Positions 9,210 to 18,308 of a stretch of 64,000 nucleotides of DNA are shown one piece after another. The position numbers and the translations under genes were made by a program. The stretch is from Herbaspirillum sp. Sphag64 (GTDB lineage Bacteria > Pseudomonadota > Gammaproteobacteria > Burkholderiales > Burkholderiaceae_D). The notes beneath the pieces were generated by a model, which saw nothing but the letters and a program-made list of their open reading frames with translations, did no database searches and was not told the origin of the DNA. Location: positions 62,001 to 126,000 of the forward strand of contig NZ_JACHYE010000005.1 of NCBI RefSeq assembly GCF_014192645.1. The letters run 5' to 3'. Each line of letters opens with the position of its first letter. The stretch's first letter is position 1.

Positions 9210-10253
9210 TTAAAAAAAGTCGACCTGGGAATGCATCGATTTATCCGCTTGCTGCCCGGCATGGCGCTGACGTTGCTCGAGCGTGGTATAGGTCTGTGCC
9301 AGCGCATCCAGCCACTGCTGTGCCGCTGGCAATGGCGCACTGGTATTGAGCATTTGCTCCAGCTTGACCATGTCTTTCTGTACGTGATCGAGAATCTGAC
9401 TGATACGATCCTGAAATTGCAAATTCACCAGAATGTCGCAGACTTCCAGATCTACTTCTCGGTTTTCACCTTCCAGTTGGTCTACTGTACCGCTGAGCTT
9501 GAGCGCTGACTGTCGAAAATCTGCAATCACGGTATCGATGACTTGATGTGAGTCAATTACCATCGAACTGGCCTCTGTATCGAGCTGCTTGCTGGAAGAC
9601 AGCGCCACCGCTATCTGCGAGGCAATCATCCGGGATTTTTGCGTAATTGCCGCGCTGGAAGTGACAGACACTGCCATCAGCTCGCTTAATCGCCCCTGAC
9701 TGCTGGCAAAGTCTGTCCCGGTTTGCTGGTCAAGATGACGATTCATGTCCTGAGCAAGATGGAGAATTTCATCATTGTGCTGGCGTAGCAATTCAATCTT
9801 CTGCAACAGGATATTGCGGGTCGACAAAACATGTTCCAGCGCCGCGGCAACGCTGCCAAGCTGCACTGCAGCGCTCTGGATAACCTGAGCGATATCACCA
9901 TTTTTCCCCTCGGCCAGATTCAGTGCGCTAGCCAAACGCTGATGAATGCCGACAAAACGCACAACCAGCCTGTCGATGGCCTCCTGAGTCTGGACTCGTG
10001 CCAACTGGATGTTATCTCGCCAAGCTGGCACTACCTGCTGGACCAAGGTCGGCAACTCAGAATCAACCGTCGTCCCCGCCGGCACTAATACGTCATCTGA
10101 TTGCCTCAAGGCAATCTGCCTGAATACCAGAATCACGGCTGCCAGTATCACCCCCCCCGCAATGGCGCCAACCCACCAAGTCGATGCCAATAGCGCAAGG
10201 AGCAATACATTACCCCCAAAAATCGCCAGCAAGGCGTGGTATCTGGACTTCAC
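9210..10253 (-). CDS. Membrane-anchored coiled-coil protein with a CheZ-like D-x-x-x-Q motif
   Basis: This is the first gene of the chemosensory operon. The 347-residue protein starts with two hydrophobic segments (about 8-28 and 30-47), then a long, mostly helical cytoplasmic region. It lacks the receptor hairpin-tip signature. Residues 279-286 read QFQDRISQ, matching the D-x-x-x-Q catalytic spacing of the CheY-P phosphatase CheZ (D143 and Q147 in E. coli), in a helix as expected. The C-terminus ends in SQVDFF, acidic and aromatic like the CheY-binding tail of CheZ. No other phosphatase (CheZ, CheC or CheX) is seen in the operon. I infer a membrane-bound CheY-P phosphatase; an alternative is a truncated receptor-like scaffold. 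The start is GTG, with GGGA upstream and an in-frame stop shortly before it. Confidence 0.7.
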   Translation of the reverse strand: MKSRYHALLAIFGGNVLLLALLASTWWVGAIAGGVILAAVILVFRQIALRQSDDVLVPAGTTVDSELPTLVQQVVPAWRDNIQLARVQTQEAIDRLVVRFVGIHQRLASALNLAEGKNGDIAQVIQSAAVQLGSVAAALEHVLSTRNILLQKIELLRQHNDEILHLAQDMNRHLDQQTGTDFASSQGRLSELMAVSVTSSAAITQKSRMIASQIAVALSSSKQLDTEASSMVIDSHQVIDTVIADFRQSALKLSGTVDQLEGENREVDLEVCDILVNLQFQDRISQILDHVQKDMVKLEQMLNTSAPLPAAQQWLDALAQTYTTLEQRQRHAGQQADKSMHSQVDFF

Positions 10254-10661
10254 AATTTCCCAATCCGAATGTTAGTTTTTCTTGATTACATCAGTATCGC
10301 TGGCGAAACTCAACTCCTTGTGATATTCCGCTGCTGGGCTTACCGTAAATGCCAATAGTCGCAACAACAATGACAAGTCTTATTCTGCACTATTCGAGCG
10401 ACGCATATCACGCTCAGCACCGGGGAACGTGACAAATATTGCCAAAATCTAACACTCCTGTCGCATGCAACAATGACCGGCTCGCGCCTTGGGTCAGTAT
10501 GCGCTGACAACCCGGCGTCAATCTCCTACAATGCGGGCTCGCTGAGCACGCCAGAGATACCTGACAAGGCTTCTGGACTTCCCTGCGGGGACTGCAATTC
10601 ACATTATTGATATCCATGAACATGCATCTGGCGCATTTTCATGAACCGAGGAGAAGCCACC
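10254..10661. other. Intergenic region between the divergent chemosensory operon and panB
   Basis: These 408 bases separate the GTG of the CheZ-like gene (minus) from the ATG of panB (plus), so they should contain both promoters. I looked for a sigma-28 flagellar promoter (TAAA and GCCGATAA elements) reading into the chemosensory operon and saw none. I also see no convincing -35/-10 pair and no hairpin with a T-run. The only clear signal is the panB ribosome site at the right edge. Confidence 0.5.
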
Positions 10662-11489
10662 ATGGCAGCCTATTTGCAAGAGTCGCCCGAAATCCGCAAA
10701 AAAGCCGTTACCCGCCACACGCTGCAAACCATGCGCGATAAAGGCGAGAAAATCACGATGCTGACCTGTTATGACGCCAGCTTTGCTGCGGTGATGGATC
10801 GCTGTGGTATCGATACGGTACTCATTGGAGACTCCCTCGGCATGGTGTGCCAGGGCCATCAGTCAACCTTACCGGTCACACTCGACGAGATTGCTTACCA
10901 TACTGCCAGCGTCGCACGCGGCAATACACACATGCTGGTGGTGGCAGACATGCCATTTGGTACCTATGCCACACCCACGGCAGCATTCGACAATGCTGTG
11001 AAATTGATGCAAGCGGGCGCGCACATGGTCAAACTGGAGGGCGGTGCCTGGCTCGCCGAGACCGTGCGCTTTCTGACAGATCGCAGTATCCCGGTATGCC
11101 CGCACCTTGGGTTGACGCCACAATCAGTGCACCAGATGGGCGGTTTCAAGGTCCAGGGCAAAACCGAGCAAGCTGCAGAGCGACTGCTGGCAGACGCGCT
11201 GGCCCTGCAGGATGCCGGTGCGGCATTGTTCGTGCTGGAGGCCATCCCTGCAACGCTAGGTGCCTCTGTGACGGCAGCTTTGCATATCCCCACCATCGGC
11301 ATCGGCGCTGGCTCTGCCTGTTCTGGCCAGGTGCTGGTGATGCATGACATGCTTGGTGTCTTCCCAGGGCATAAAGCACGTTTTGTGAAAAATTTCATGG
11401 AAGGTGCCGGAAGCATTGATGAGGCTGTGCGCGCCTATGTAACGGCGGTCAAGCAAGAGCAGTTTCCGGCCAGCGAGCACTGCTTCTAA
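10662..11489 (+). CDS. panB: 3-methyl-2-oxobutanoate hydroxymethyltransferase
   Basis: PanB makes ketopantoate from alpha-ketoisovalerate and 5,10-methylenetetrahydrofolate, the first committed step of pantothenate (coenzyme A) synthesis. The 275-residue protein shows the family blocks [52 protein letters not shown] and IGIGAG. I chose the ATG at 10662, preceded by GAGGAG; an earlier ATG at 10641 has no ribosome site. panC, its usual partner, is not adjacent. A bidirectional terminator follows the gene. Confidence 0.96.
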   Translation: MAAYLQESPEIRKKAVTRHTLQTMRDKGEKITMLTCYDASFAAVMDRCGIDTVLIGDSLGMVCQGHQSTLPVTLDEIAYHTASVARGNTHMLVVADMPFGTYATPTAAFDNAVKLMQAGAHMVKLEGGAWLAETVRFLTDRSIPVCPHLGLTPQSVHQMGGFKVQGKTEQAAERLLADALALQDAGAALFVLEAIPATLGASVTAALHIPTIGIGAGSACSGQVLVMHDMLGVFPGHKARFVKNFMEGAGSIDEAVRAYVTAVKQEQFPASEHCF

Positions 11490-11575
11490 GACCCTGCTTT
11501 ACCATGAATCCGCTAGGCACAAGCGATTTGTGCCTGCGCATGCCCAAGCAACGGTGCGTAAATCAAACGCGCGTA

Positions 11576-11612
11576 AAAAAGCCTGCCCGGCAGATGCCAG
11601 AGCAGGCTTTTT
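11576..11612. terminator. Bidirectional rho-independent terminator between panB and the carbonic anhydrase gene
   Basis: The arms AAAAAGCCTGC and GCAGGCTTTTT form an 11-base perfect inverted repeat around a 15-base loop. The A-run on one side and the T-run on the other make it work for both converging genes. Confidence 0.85.
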
Positions 11613-11641
11613 CGACTAGCGGAGAGCGTTCAATCAGGCAA

Positions 11642-12337
11642 TCAGCTGCCCCCAGTCGCATTGGCCTTGCGGTACAAGGCAAGACTTTCTGACAGATAGC
11701 GATTGCATTCATCGGCATTACTGATGGTCGGCGACAACGCCTCCAGCAAGCCATCGTGCACGCCATACACCAAAGGATGGATGCTAAGTGCCTGCCCACG
11801 TTCCCAAGCGTCGGTCACGATTGTGGTACGGCAGATATTGGCGACCTGCTCCAGAACATTGAGTTCGCACAAACGATCGTGCTGATCGCCTTCGGATTGA
11901 TGATCATGAAAGCAGTCGCTGTGCTTTTCGTGCACATCCTGGACATGTTGCAGCCAATTGTCAGCCAGACCAACGCGACGCTTATTCAGGGCGGCCTGCA
12001 CGCCCGCGCAGCCATAATGCCCGCAGACGATCACATGCTTGACCTTCAAGACATCTACCGCAAACTGCAATACCGAAAGACAATTGAGGTCGGTGTGTAC
12101 CACGACGTTGGCGATATTGCGGTGAACAAACAGCTCGCCCGGTTGCAATCCGAGCAGCTCATTAGCTGGTACGCGATTATCGGAGCATCCAATCCAGAAA
12201 TATTCCGGCGAGCGCTGCGCACCCAGTCGCAGAAAGAAATCGGGATCGCGTGAAGTAATTTCGGTCGCCCAGCGGCGATTTCCTTGCAGCAACTGCTGCT
12301 GCACCTGGTCGTGTTGGCTTGGTGTTTTCATCGTCAT
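11642..12337 (-). CDS. can: Beta-class carbonic anhydrase
   Basis: This enzyme interconverts carbon dioxide and bicarbonate, supplying bicarbonate for carboxylases. The zinc-site motifs are CSDNRVPA (Cys, Asp, Arg) and CGHYGC (His, Cys), as in E. coli Can, with HRNIANVV and TDLNCLSVLQFAVDVL also conserved. Two in-frame ATGs (12337 and 12331) are plausible; neither has a good ribosome site. An upstream extension to 12415 is open but lies in repetitive, non-conserved sequence (a direct repeat of AAGAGCTGGTTC). The gene is monocistronic, convergent with panB and downstream of the dnaJ terminator. Confidence 0.94.
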   Translation of the reverse strand: MTMKTPSQHDQVQQQLLQGNRRWATEITSRDPDFFLRLGAQRSPEYFWIGCSDNRVPANELLGLQPGELFVHRNIANVVVHTDLNCLSVLQFAVDVLKVKHVIVCGHYGCAGVQAALNKRRVGLADNWLQHVQDVHEKHSDCFHDHQSEGDQHDRLCELNVLEQVANICRTTIVTDAWERGQALSIHPLVYGVHDGLLEALSPTISNADECNRYLSESLALYRKANATGGS

Positions 12338-12397
12338 CAAGAGCTGGTTCAAGAGCTGGTTAGGAGGTTGAGGATAGACTCTTCGAAACACAAGAAA

Positions 12398-12428
12398 AGG
12401 CCGACACCTTGGCAAACGTCATCGGCCT
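12398..12428 (-). terminator. Terminator downstream of dnaJ
   Basis: On the minus strand AGGCCGA and TCGGCCT form a 7-bp stem around a 17-base loop, followed by TTTTCTT. It begins seven bases after the dnaJ stop codon. Confidence 0.7.
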
Positions 12429-12434
12429 GATCCA

Positions 12435-13565
12435 TTACTCGAAAAACTCCTTGACCTTATCCTTCCAGGTCTTGGTCTGAGGACTATGCTTAGCACCGCC
12501 CTCTGCTGTGAGCTTCTCGAATTCCCGCAACAGATCCTTTTGACGATCTGTCAACTTGACCGGTGTTTCAACGACCACATGACAGAACAAGTCACCGGCA
12601 TAACCCGAGCGAACGCCCTTGATACCCTTGCCGCGCAGGCGGAAAGTCTTGCCGGACTGCGTACCCTCAGGAATAGTAAATGAGGCACGACCATTGAGTG
12701 TCGGCGCCTCAATCTCGCCACCCAATGCTGCCTTGGCAAACGAAATCGGCATTTCGCAATGCAGGTCATCACCATCACGCTGAAACACTTCATGCTGCTT
12801 GATGTGGATCTCCACATACAGATCACCTGGAGGACCGCCGTTCATGCCGGGCTCACCATTGCCTGACGAGCGGATCCGCATACCGTCATCGATACCCTCA
12901 GGAATCTTCACTTCCAGCGTCTTGTTGCGCTTGAGGCGGCCGGCCCCGGCGCAAGTCGGGCATGGTTCTGGAATGACTTTTCCGCTACCGTGACATTTGG
13001 GGCAAGTTTGCTGAATGCTGAAGAAACCTTGCTGCATCCGCACCTGGCCATGACCACCGCAGGTTCCGCAGGTCGTTGGGCTGGTACCGGGTTTAGCTCC
13101 CGAGCCGTGGCAGGTATCGCACTCATCCCAGGAAGGTACGCGAATGGTGGTATTGAAACCGTGAGCCGCCTGTTCCAGCGTGATTTCCAGGTTATAGCGC
13201 AAGTCGGCGCCACGATAGACCTGCGGTCCCGAACTGCGACCTCGGCCACCGCCACCACCACCTCCGAAGATATCGCCGAAGATATCGCCGAACGCATCCG
13301 CGAAACCACCTGCGCCACCACCGCCGCCGCCCATGTTCGGGTCAACTCCAGCGTGACCATAGCGATCGTAAGCATCGCGCTTTTGCGGATCGGACAGCAT
13401 CTCGTAGGCTTCCTTGACCTCCTTGAATTTCTCTTCCGCCCCCTTGCTGTCAGGGTTGCGATCAGGATGGTATTTCATCGCCAGTTTGCGATAAGCCTTC
13501 TTGATCTCTTCCTCGGTCGCATTCTTCGCTAGACCCAGGATTTCGTAAAAGTCACGTTTTGCCAT
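12435..13565 (-). CDS. dnaJ: Chaperone DnaJ (Hsp40)
   Basis: DnaJ delivers unfolded proteins to DnaK and stimulates its ATPase. The 376-residue type I protein has the J domain with HPD (KYHPDRNP, about 30-37), a Gly/Phe-rich stretch (about 75-115), four zinc-binding CxxCxGxG repeats ([32 protein letters not shown]) and the C-terminal substrate-binding domain. AAGGTGG serves as ribosome site. A terminator lies between dnaK and dnaJ, so dnaJ is probably expressed from read-through or its own promoter. Confidence 0.97.
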   Translation of the reverse strand: MAKRDFYEILGLAKNATEEEIKKAYRKLAMKYHPDRNPDSKGAEEKFKEVKEAYEMLSDPQKRDAYDRYGHAGVDPNMGGGGGGAGGFADAFGDIFGDIFGGGGGGGRGRSSGPQVYRGADLRYNLEITLEQAAHGFNTTIRVPSWDECDTCHGSGAKPGTSPTTCGTCGGHGQVRMQQGFFSIQQTCPKCHGSGKVIPEPCPTCAGAGRLKRNKTLEVKIPEGIDDGMRIRSSGNGEPGMNGGPPGDLYVEIHIKQHEVFQRDGDDLHCEMPISFAKAALGGEIEAPTLNGRASFTIPEGTQSGKTFRLRGKGIKGVRSGYAGDLFCHVVVETPVKLTDRQKDLLREFEKLTAEGGAKHSPQTKTWKDKVKEFFE

Positions 13566-13880
13566 GTTTTATACCACCTTGTTATTGGACATTTCCTGTC
13601 CCTGAATCCGATCAGTGCGCAGCCAACAGCACATCAGACATACCTGCGCGATCAGCTCAACGCATGCCCTGTCAAATCACGTGCTGAACCGAAGACAAAC
13701 AACCGGATACAAACTTCAGGAACCGATGAAACCAACAATGTGAAAAAGCCGAGAGACGATTTTGCAACCGTCTGACTCGGCGTGTCATGCAGCAATGCTG
13801 CCTGACGTATTGCTTGAAGTATTCCTGTAGCAGGTCGCACAAGAGCGCGCCGCTGCCAGCGCGCTCAGTTAATTCGCCAG
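13566..13880. other. Intergenic region between dnaK and dnaJ
   Basis: These 315 bases lie between two minus-strand genes. They hold the dnaK terminator at 13743-13781. The rest, up to the dnaJ ribosome site near 13575, must contain any separate dnaJ promoter, but I see no clear sigma-70 or sigma-32 pair. Short reading frames here have no ribosome sites and look accidental. Confidence 0.5.
13743..13781 (-). terminator. Terminator downstream of dnaK
   Basis: Read on the minus strand, GCCGAG then AGACG pair with CGTCT then CTCGGC (a two-base bulge between the blocks), followed directly by TTTTT. This is a strong rho-independent terminator, about 100 bases after the dnaK stop. Confidence 0.85.
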
Positions 13881-15830
13881 TTACTTCACTTCCTTGAAGT
13901 CAGCATCGACAACATCGTCATCCTTTGGACGCGCCTCACCGGCACCGGTAGCACCTGCTGCACCTGCACCATCAGCCGCGCCGGCTGCACCTGCAGCTTG
14001 CTGCGCCTGTTGATCGGCATACATCTTTTCACCGAGCTTCTGAGCGGCAACCGACAATGCTGCGGTCTTGGCATCGATTGCTGCCTTGTCATTGGCCTTC
14101 AACACGTCTTCCAGCTCCTTGACAGCGGCTTCAATTGCCTCCTTCTCGCCAGCATCGAGCTTGTCGCCGTACTCGGTCAGTGCCTTGCGCGTCGAATGTA
14201 CCAGTGCGTCGCCCTGATTGCGGGTTTCAGCCAATTCCTTGAGGCGCTTGTCTTCTTCAGCATTCGCCTCGGCATCACGCACCATCTTTTCGATCTCATC
14301 TTCAGTCAGGCCAGAGTTCGCCTTGATGGTGATCTTGTTTTCCTTGCCGGTGGCCTTGTCCTTGGCGCCTACGTGCAAAATACCGTTGGCATCGATGTCG
14401 AAGGTCACTTCAATTTGTGGCGTGCCACGTGGTGATGGTGGAATACCTTCCAGATTGAATTCGCCCAGGCCCTTGTTGCCCGACGCCATTTCGCGCTCAC
14501 CCTGATATACCTTGATGGTAACCGCTGGCTGATTGTCGTCTGCTGTCGAGAAGACCTGGCTGAATTTGGTCGGGATGGTCGTGTTCTTCTTGATCATCTT
14601 GGTCATCACGCCGCCCATGGTTTCGATACCCAGCGACAGTGGTGTCACGTCCAGCAGCAACAAGTCCTTGCGTTCACCGGACAATACCGAACCCTGGATC
14701 GCTGCACCGACTGCCACCGCCTCATCCGGATTGACGTCCTTGCGCGGATCCTTGCCGAAGAATTCTTTGACCTTTTCCTGCACCTTAGGCATCCGTGTCA
14801 TACCGCCGACCAGAATGATGTCGTCGATATCAGTCACTTTTACGCCAGCATCCTTGATGGCAATACGGCATGGCTCGATGGTCTTGCTGATCAGTTCTTC
14901 AACCAGCGACTCCAGCTTGGCACGGGTGATCTTGAGATTCAGGTGAACCGGCGCGCCATTGGCCATGGCGATGTAGGGCTCATTGATTTCAGTTTGTTGC
15001 GAAGACGACAGTTCGATTTTGGCACGTTCAGCCGACGCCTTAATACGTTGCAGCGCAATCGCATCCTTGGAGAGGTCAAGACCGTTGATCTTCTTGAATT
15101 CGTCAATGATGTAATCAATGATGCGTTGGTCGAAGTCTTCACCGCCGAGGAAGGTGTCACCGTTGGTGGACAGCACCTCAAACTGCTTTTCGCCATCAAC
15201 ATCGGCGATTTCGATGATCGATACGTCAAACGTGCCGCCGCCGAGGTCATAGACGGCGATCTTGCGGTCACCCTTTTCAGTCTTGTCCAGACCGAAGGCC
15301 AACGCCGCAGCGGTTGGTTCGTTGATGATACGCTTGACTTCCAGACCGGCGATACGACCAGCATCCTTGGTTGCCTGACGTTGCGCATCGTTGAAATAGG
15401 CTGGTACGGTGATGACCGCTTCGGTCACTTCTTCACCCAGATAGTCTTCTGCGGTCTTCTTCATCTTGCGCAGGACTTCAGCAGAAATCTGCGGTGGCGC
15501 CAGCTTGTTGTCGCGCACGCCGATCCAGGCGTCACCATTGTCTGCCTTGACGATTTGATAAGGCATCAAGGAAATGTCTTTTTGCACTTCCTTTTCTTCA
15601 AATTTACGACCGATCAAACGCTTTGCCGCATAGATGGTGTTCTTTGGATTGGTGACCGCCTGACGCTTGGCAGGCGCACCGACCAGGACTTCGCCATCTT
15701 CCTGATAAGCAATGATCGAAGGCGTTGTACGCGCGCCTTCGGAGTTCTCGATAACTTTTGGTTGACCAGCTTCCATGACCGAAACGCACGAATTGGTTGT
15801 ACCCAAGTCAATACCAATGATTTTTCCCAT
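13881..15830 (-). CDS. dnaK: Molecular chaperone DnaK (Hsp70)
   Basis: DnaK binds exposed hydrophobic peptides in an ATP-driven cycle with DnaJ and GrpE. The 649-residue protein has the ATPase domain with [10 protein letters not shown] at the N-terminus, [29 protein letters not shown]-type and [12 protein letters not shown] motifs. The substrate domain and a helical lid follow, then an Ala/Gly-rich tail ending in [19 protein letters not shown] precedes the ATG. A sigma-32-like promoter and a short hairpin lie in its leader. Confidence 0.98.
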   Translation of the reverse strand: MGKIIGIDLGTTNSCVSVMEAGQPKVIENSEGARTTPSIIAYQEDGEVLVGAPAKRQAVTNPKNTIYAAKRLIGRKFEEKEVQKDISLMPYQIVKADNGDAWIGVRDNKLAPPQISAEVLRKMKKTAEDYLGEEVTEAVITVPAYFNDAQRQATKDAGRIAGLEVKRIINEPTAAALAFGLDKTEKGDRKIAVYDLGGGTFDVSIIEIADVDGEKQFEVLSTNGDTFLGGEDFDQRIIDYIIDEFKKINGLDLSKDAIALQRIKASAERAKIELSSSQQTEINEPYIAMANGAPVHLNLKITRAKLESLVEELISKTIEPCRIAIKDAGVKVTDIDDIILVGGMTRMPKVQEKVKEFFGKDPRKDVNPDEAVAVGAAIQGSVLSGERKDLLLLDVTPLSLGIETMGGVMTKMIKKNTTIPTKFSQVFSTADDNQPAVTIKVYQGEREMASGNKGLGEFNLEGIPPSPRGTPQIEVTFDIDANGILHVGAKDKATGKENKITIKANSGLTEDEIEKMVRDAEANAEEDKRLKELAETRNQGDALVHSTRKALTEYGDKLDAGEKEAIEAAVKELEDVLKANDKAAIDAKTAALSVAAQKLGEKMYADQQAQQAAGAAGAADGAGAAGATGAGEARPKDDDVVDADFKEVK

Positions 15831-15853
15831 GATTTTTCCTCTGTTCCTTAAAT

Positions 15854-15868
15854 CCCCTTGCGAAGGGG
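15854..15868 (-). promoter_or_regulatory. Hairpin in the dnaK leader
   Basis: CCCCTT and AAGGGG form a perfect 6-bp stem with a three-base loop. It sits about 10 bases upstream of the dnaK ribosome site, inside the predicted 5' leader. It could protect the mRNA or affect translation; no T-run follows, so it is not a terminator. Confidence 0.5.
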
Positions 15869-15893
15869 AACAACAATGATTTTGATAGTTTTA

Positions 15894-15922
15894 ATATGTG
15901 GAGGGAAATTCTGCTTTTCAAG
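15894..15922 (-). promoter_or_regulatory. Sigma-32-like heat-shock promoter for dnaK
   Basis: On the minus strand CTTGAA (15922-15917) is followed after 15 bases by CCACATAT (15901-15894). This matches the RpoH consensus CTTGAA / CCCCATNT at all but one position. It would give dnaK a start separate from grpE. Confidence 0.6.
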
Positions 15923-15958
15923 CGCTTAAAACGACATAAAAAGCAAAATTTATGCCGC

Positions 15959-16564
15959 TTATTTCCCCTGAGCCACGGTCACCAGCGCAGGACGCAACAA
16001 ACGGTCGGAAATCGTATAACCCTTTTGCAATACCACCACGACAGTATTGGCCTCCTGCTCGGCCGGTACTGCAGATATTGCCTGATGCTTCATCGGGTCG
16101 AGCTTTTCACCGGCCTGCGGATGGATTTCCAGCAGCTTGTTCTTTTCAAAGGCGGACGACAGCTGTTTCAATGTCATATCCACACCTTCCTTGAGGGACT
16201 CAACCGAAGGCGTTTCGATTTTCAATGCCATTTCGAGACTGTCCTTGACTGCAAGCAGCGACTCGGCAAAACCTTCAATTGCAAATTTGTGCGCACGGCT
16301 GATGTCGTCCTGTGCACGACGACGAATGTTTTCAGCCTCTGCCTTGGCGCGGAGAAACGCGTCTTGCATTTCAGCAATTTTAGCTTGCGCAGCCAACAAT
16401 TGCTCCGCGAGATTACCCGCTGCAGCCACAGGCTCGACAGGCGATTCACTTGCCGCTTCGGCTGTCGCCTGTTGCGCGGAGGAATCCTGAGTCGCCTGAG
16501 CTTGCGCTGCGGACTCAGCAGGATTTTCTGCCTGACTTTCCGTTTGTTTTTCGGTCTCTTGCAT
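15959..16564 (-). CDS. grpE: Nucleotide exchange factor GrpE
   Basis: GrpE releases ADP from DnaK. The 201-residue protein has a low-complexity Ala/Gln/Glu N-terminus (about 1-50), a long coiled coil (about 55-105, including [15 protein letters not shown]) and the conserved C-terminal beta domain with [11 protein letters not shown]-type and [10 protein letters not shown] ends. It is followed after 128 bases by dnaK. A sigma-32-like promoter lies about 60 bases upstream. Confidence 0.96.
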   Translation of the reverse strand: MQETEKQTESQAENPAESAAQAQATQDSSAQQATAEAASESPVEPVAAAGNLAEQLLAAQAKIAEMQDAFLRAKAEAENIRRRAQDDISRAHKFAIEGFAESLLAVKDSLEMALKIETPSVESLKEGVDMTLKQLSSAFEKNKLLEIHPQAGEKLDPMKHQAISAVPAEQEANTVVVVLQKGYTISDRLLRPALVTVAQGK

Positions 16565-16627
16565 AATTAATCAATCTCCAACTTTAATGCGTATTTGATG
16601 GTCAGCGCCCTGTGCGCATGCGGTTCC

Positions 16628-16655
16628 ACATTGGGCTTGCCCCTAATAAATCAAG
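16628..16655 (-). promoter_or_regulatory. Sigma-32-like heat-shock promoter for grpE
   Basis: On the minus strand CTTGAT (16655-16650) and CCCAATGT (16635-16628) are 14 bases apart, close to the RpoH consensus CTTGAA-N13/14-CCCCATNT. The predicted transcript starts roughly 55 bases before the grpE ATG. No CIRCE repeat is seen here despite the nearby hrcA. Confidence 0.6.
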
Positions 16656-16806
16656 GGGCATTATCGACAAATGATGGGTCAATTCGGTGGCTACCAGCAT
16701 GACGCAAGGAATTTTTTTGCTCAAAACGCATGGATCGCCTAGGGCAATCTAACTAAACGTTCTAAGCCCGCCCTAACGTCCAGTTACAAAATTTACTAGA
16801 ATGAGC

Positions 16807-16835
16807 TTAACAGTTTGCGGTGCAACATTTATGAT
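16807..16835 (+). promoter_or_regulatory. Near-consensus sigma-70 promoter upstream of the 30-residue peptide gene
   Basis: TTAACA and TATGAT are separated by exactly 17 bases; each differs from the consensus hexamer at one position. Transcription would begin near 16842, about 35 bases before the peptide's ATG. Confidence 0.6.
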
Positions 16836-16876
16836 TAAACCGAAAGCTTACTTACCCCTCATTCCAAGGAGGCGTC

Positions 16877-16969
16877 ATGAAATTGCCGCTTATCTCCGCC
16901 ACTATTCTTGCATACGCTCTGCTTGCTGCTGCCTGGATCAGCTATTCACAACTCGTTGCCCTGTATTGA
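16877..16969 (+). CDS. Small hydrophobic peptide, predicted single-pass membrane protein (30 aa)
   Basis: A 30-codon frame starts at an ATG preceded by AGGAGG, a complete Shine-Dalgarno sequence, four bases away. The product begins MKLPLISATI and has a continuous hydrophobic stretch from about residue 3 to 21, rich in Leu and Ala, then a short polar end (SYSQLVALY). Lys2 before the hydrophobic segment would favour an N-in orientation. A near-consensus promoter lies just upstream. I do not recognise the peptide. Small inner-membrane proteins of this size often modulate larger membrane complexes, but no function can be assigned. It could also be a leader peptide, though no downstream plus-strand gene follows. 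Confidence 0.55.
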   Translation: MKLPLISATILAYALLAAAWISYSQLVALY

Positions 16970-17134
16970 CTATTCGCAATACGAGGAAAGCATCGAACGA
17001 TCCCGCAAAGCAACATTCGCACCAAACCCAGCCGTATATTTTAACAGCCTGGCTGCTGGAAACATGATTTCCAGCCTCTGCAACACGAGCTTACCAGGCG
17101 CATGACAGCAGACGAATCTGCTATGTCTGTACAA

Positions 17135-18241
17135 TTATTGCGCGGCGCCAAGCAGACGTGCCTGTTCAGCTGAGATTTTTGCCTGTCTGGCCTCTTCTTC
17201 TCGCCAGGCACTTCCCGCCACCGTGGGCCACCCATGCAGGTGCTGCTCGACAATTTCCATCATGCCCTGGGCCCATGGCGCGGAGTCATTGAGACAAGGA
17301 ATAAAACGAAACTCCTTCCCACCTGCAAGCAGAAAATCCGCCTTCACCTCGAGCGCTATTTCTTCTAGCGTCTCCAGACAATCGCTGGTAAAGCCTGGGC
17401 AAATGACGTCGACTTTTTCCACCCCCTCCTGGGCCAGCTTTTGTATGATCGGCGCGGTGTAAGGCTGGAGCCATTCCGCCTTGCCAAATCGCGACTGAAA
17501 CGTCACCAGATACTCGCCCTCACTCAAGCCCAGCGCCGTCGCCAGCAGTCGAGCCGTCTTGTAACATTCGCAATGGTACGGATCGCCCAGCATCAAGGTC
17601 CGTTTAGGAACACCGTGAAAACTCATGATCAGCTTCTCGGGCCGACCATAGGCGTCCCAGTGCACCAACACCGAGGACTTGAGCGCATGAATATAAGCTT
17701 CATGATCGTGATAATGCTTGATCAGACGCAGCTCAGGCACATTACGCACTTTGGCAAAATGCGCGAATACCGCGTCAAAAATGGAGGCAGTCGTGGTTCC
17801 CGAGTACTGGGGATAGGCGGGCAATATCACGAGCCGGTCACAACCCTGCACTTTGAGTTCATCAAGTACACTTGGCAAAGACGGCTGTCCGTAGCGCATG
17901 GCATAGATCACTTTGACACGATGCCCGCGCGACTGCAGCTGTTGCTGCAACAAATTGGCCTGACGTTCGGTATTAAGCTTCAGCGGAGAGCCTTGCGGCG
18001 ACCAGATCGACGCATATTTTTCGGCCGATTTACCGGAACGCAGAGGCAGAATAATCAGATTCAGGATGAACCACCAGAGTGCACGTGGAATTTCCACAAC
18101 GCGTGGATCCGAGAGAAACTCCTTCAGATAACGCCGCACCGCTTTGGCTGTCGGTGCTTCTGGCGTTCCCAGATTGACCAGCACAACCGCAGTCTGTGTG
18201 CTGGTCCCGTGAACATAAGGTGGTTCTTTGCGAAAAGACAT
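17135..18241 (-). CDS. hemH: Ferrochelatase
   Basis: HemH inserts ferrous iron into protoporphyrin IX, the last step of protoheme synthesis. The 368-residue protein shows VLVNLGTPEAPT near the N-terminus, ILPLRSGKSAEKYASIW, LPAYPQYSGTTTAS, SFHGVPKRT with the catalytic histidine, and the late PGFTSDCLETLEEI block with the conserved glutamates. The family is usually 320-370 residues. It follows recN on the minus strand after about 67 bases and lies upstream of the grpE region. hemJ occurs elsewhere in this window. Confidence 0.96.
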   Translation of the reverse strand: MSFRKEPPYVHGTSTQTAVVLVNLGTPEAPTAKAVRRYLKEFLSDPRVVEIPRALWWFILNLIILPLRSGKSAEKYASIWSPQGSPLKLNTERQANLLQQQLQSRGHRVKVIYAMRYGQPSLPSVLDELKVQGCDRLVILPAYPQYSGTTTASIFDAVFAHFAKVRNVPELRLIKHYHDHEAYIHALKSSVLVHWDAYGRPEKLIMSFHGVPKRTLMLGDPYHCECYKTARLLATALGLSEGEYLVTFQSRFGKAEWLQPYTAPIIQKLAQEGVEKVDVICPGFTSDCLETLEEIALEVKADFLLAGGKEFRFIPCLNDSAPWAQGMMEIVEQHLHGWPTVAGSAWREEEARQAKISAEQARLLGAAQ

Positions 18242-18308
18242 GGAGAGCCGCTTCCTTAAAATCGGGTTCAGTTAGCTTAAAAAATGCGTGGCCTGCTTTG
18301 GCAATTTG

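Larger units (their letters stand above)
16656..17134. other. Gene-poor region between grpE and hemH, with a small-peptide gene
   Basis: This gap lies upstream of grpE and downstream of hemH. The plus strand carries a near-consensus promoter (16807-16835) and a 30-codon gene (16877-16969), both listed separately. After it, CTGGAAA and TTTCCAG (about 17050-17075) can pair but have no T-run. Longer plus-strand frames across the same bases (16801-17067 and 16908-17105) lack ribosome sites and family features. Confidence 0.5.

Noticed and set aside
10254-10661. Sigma-28 promoter for the chemosensory operon
   Set aside because: Searched for TAAA and GCCGATAA with proper spacing and found none.
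14943-15851. 302-codon plus-strand frame opposite dnaK
   Set aside because: Antisense shadow of dnaK; no motifs.
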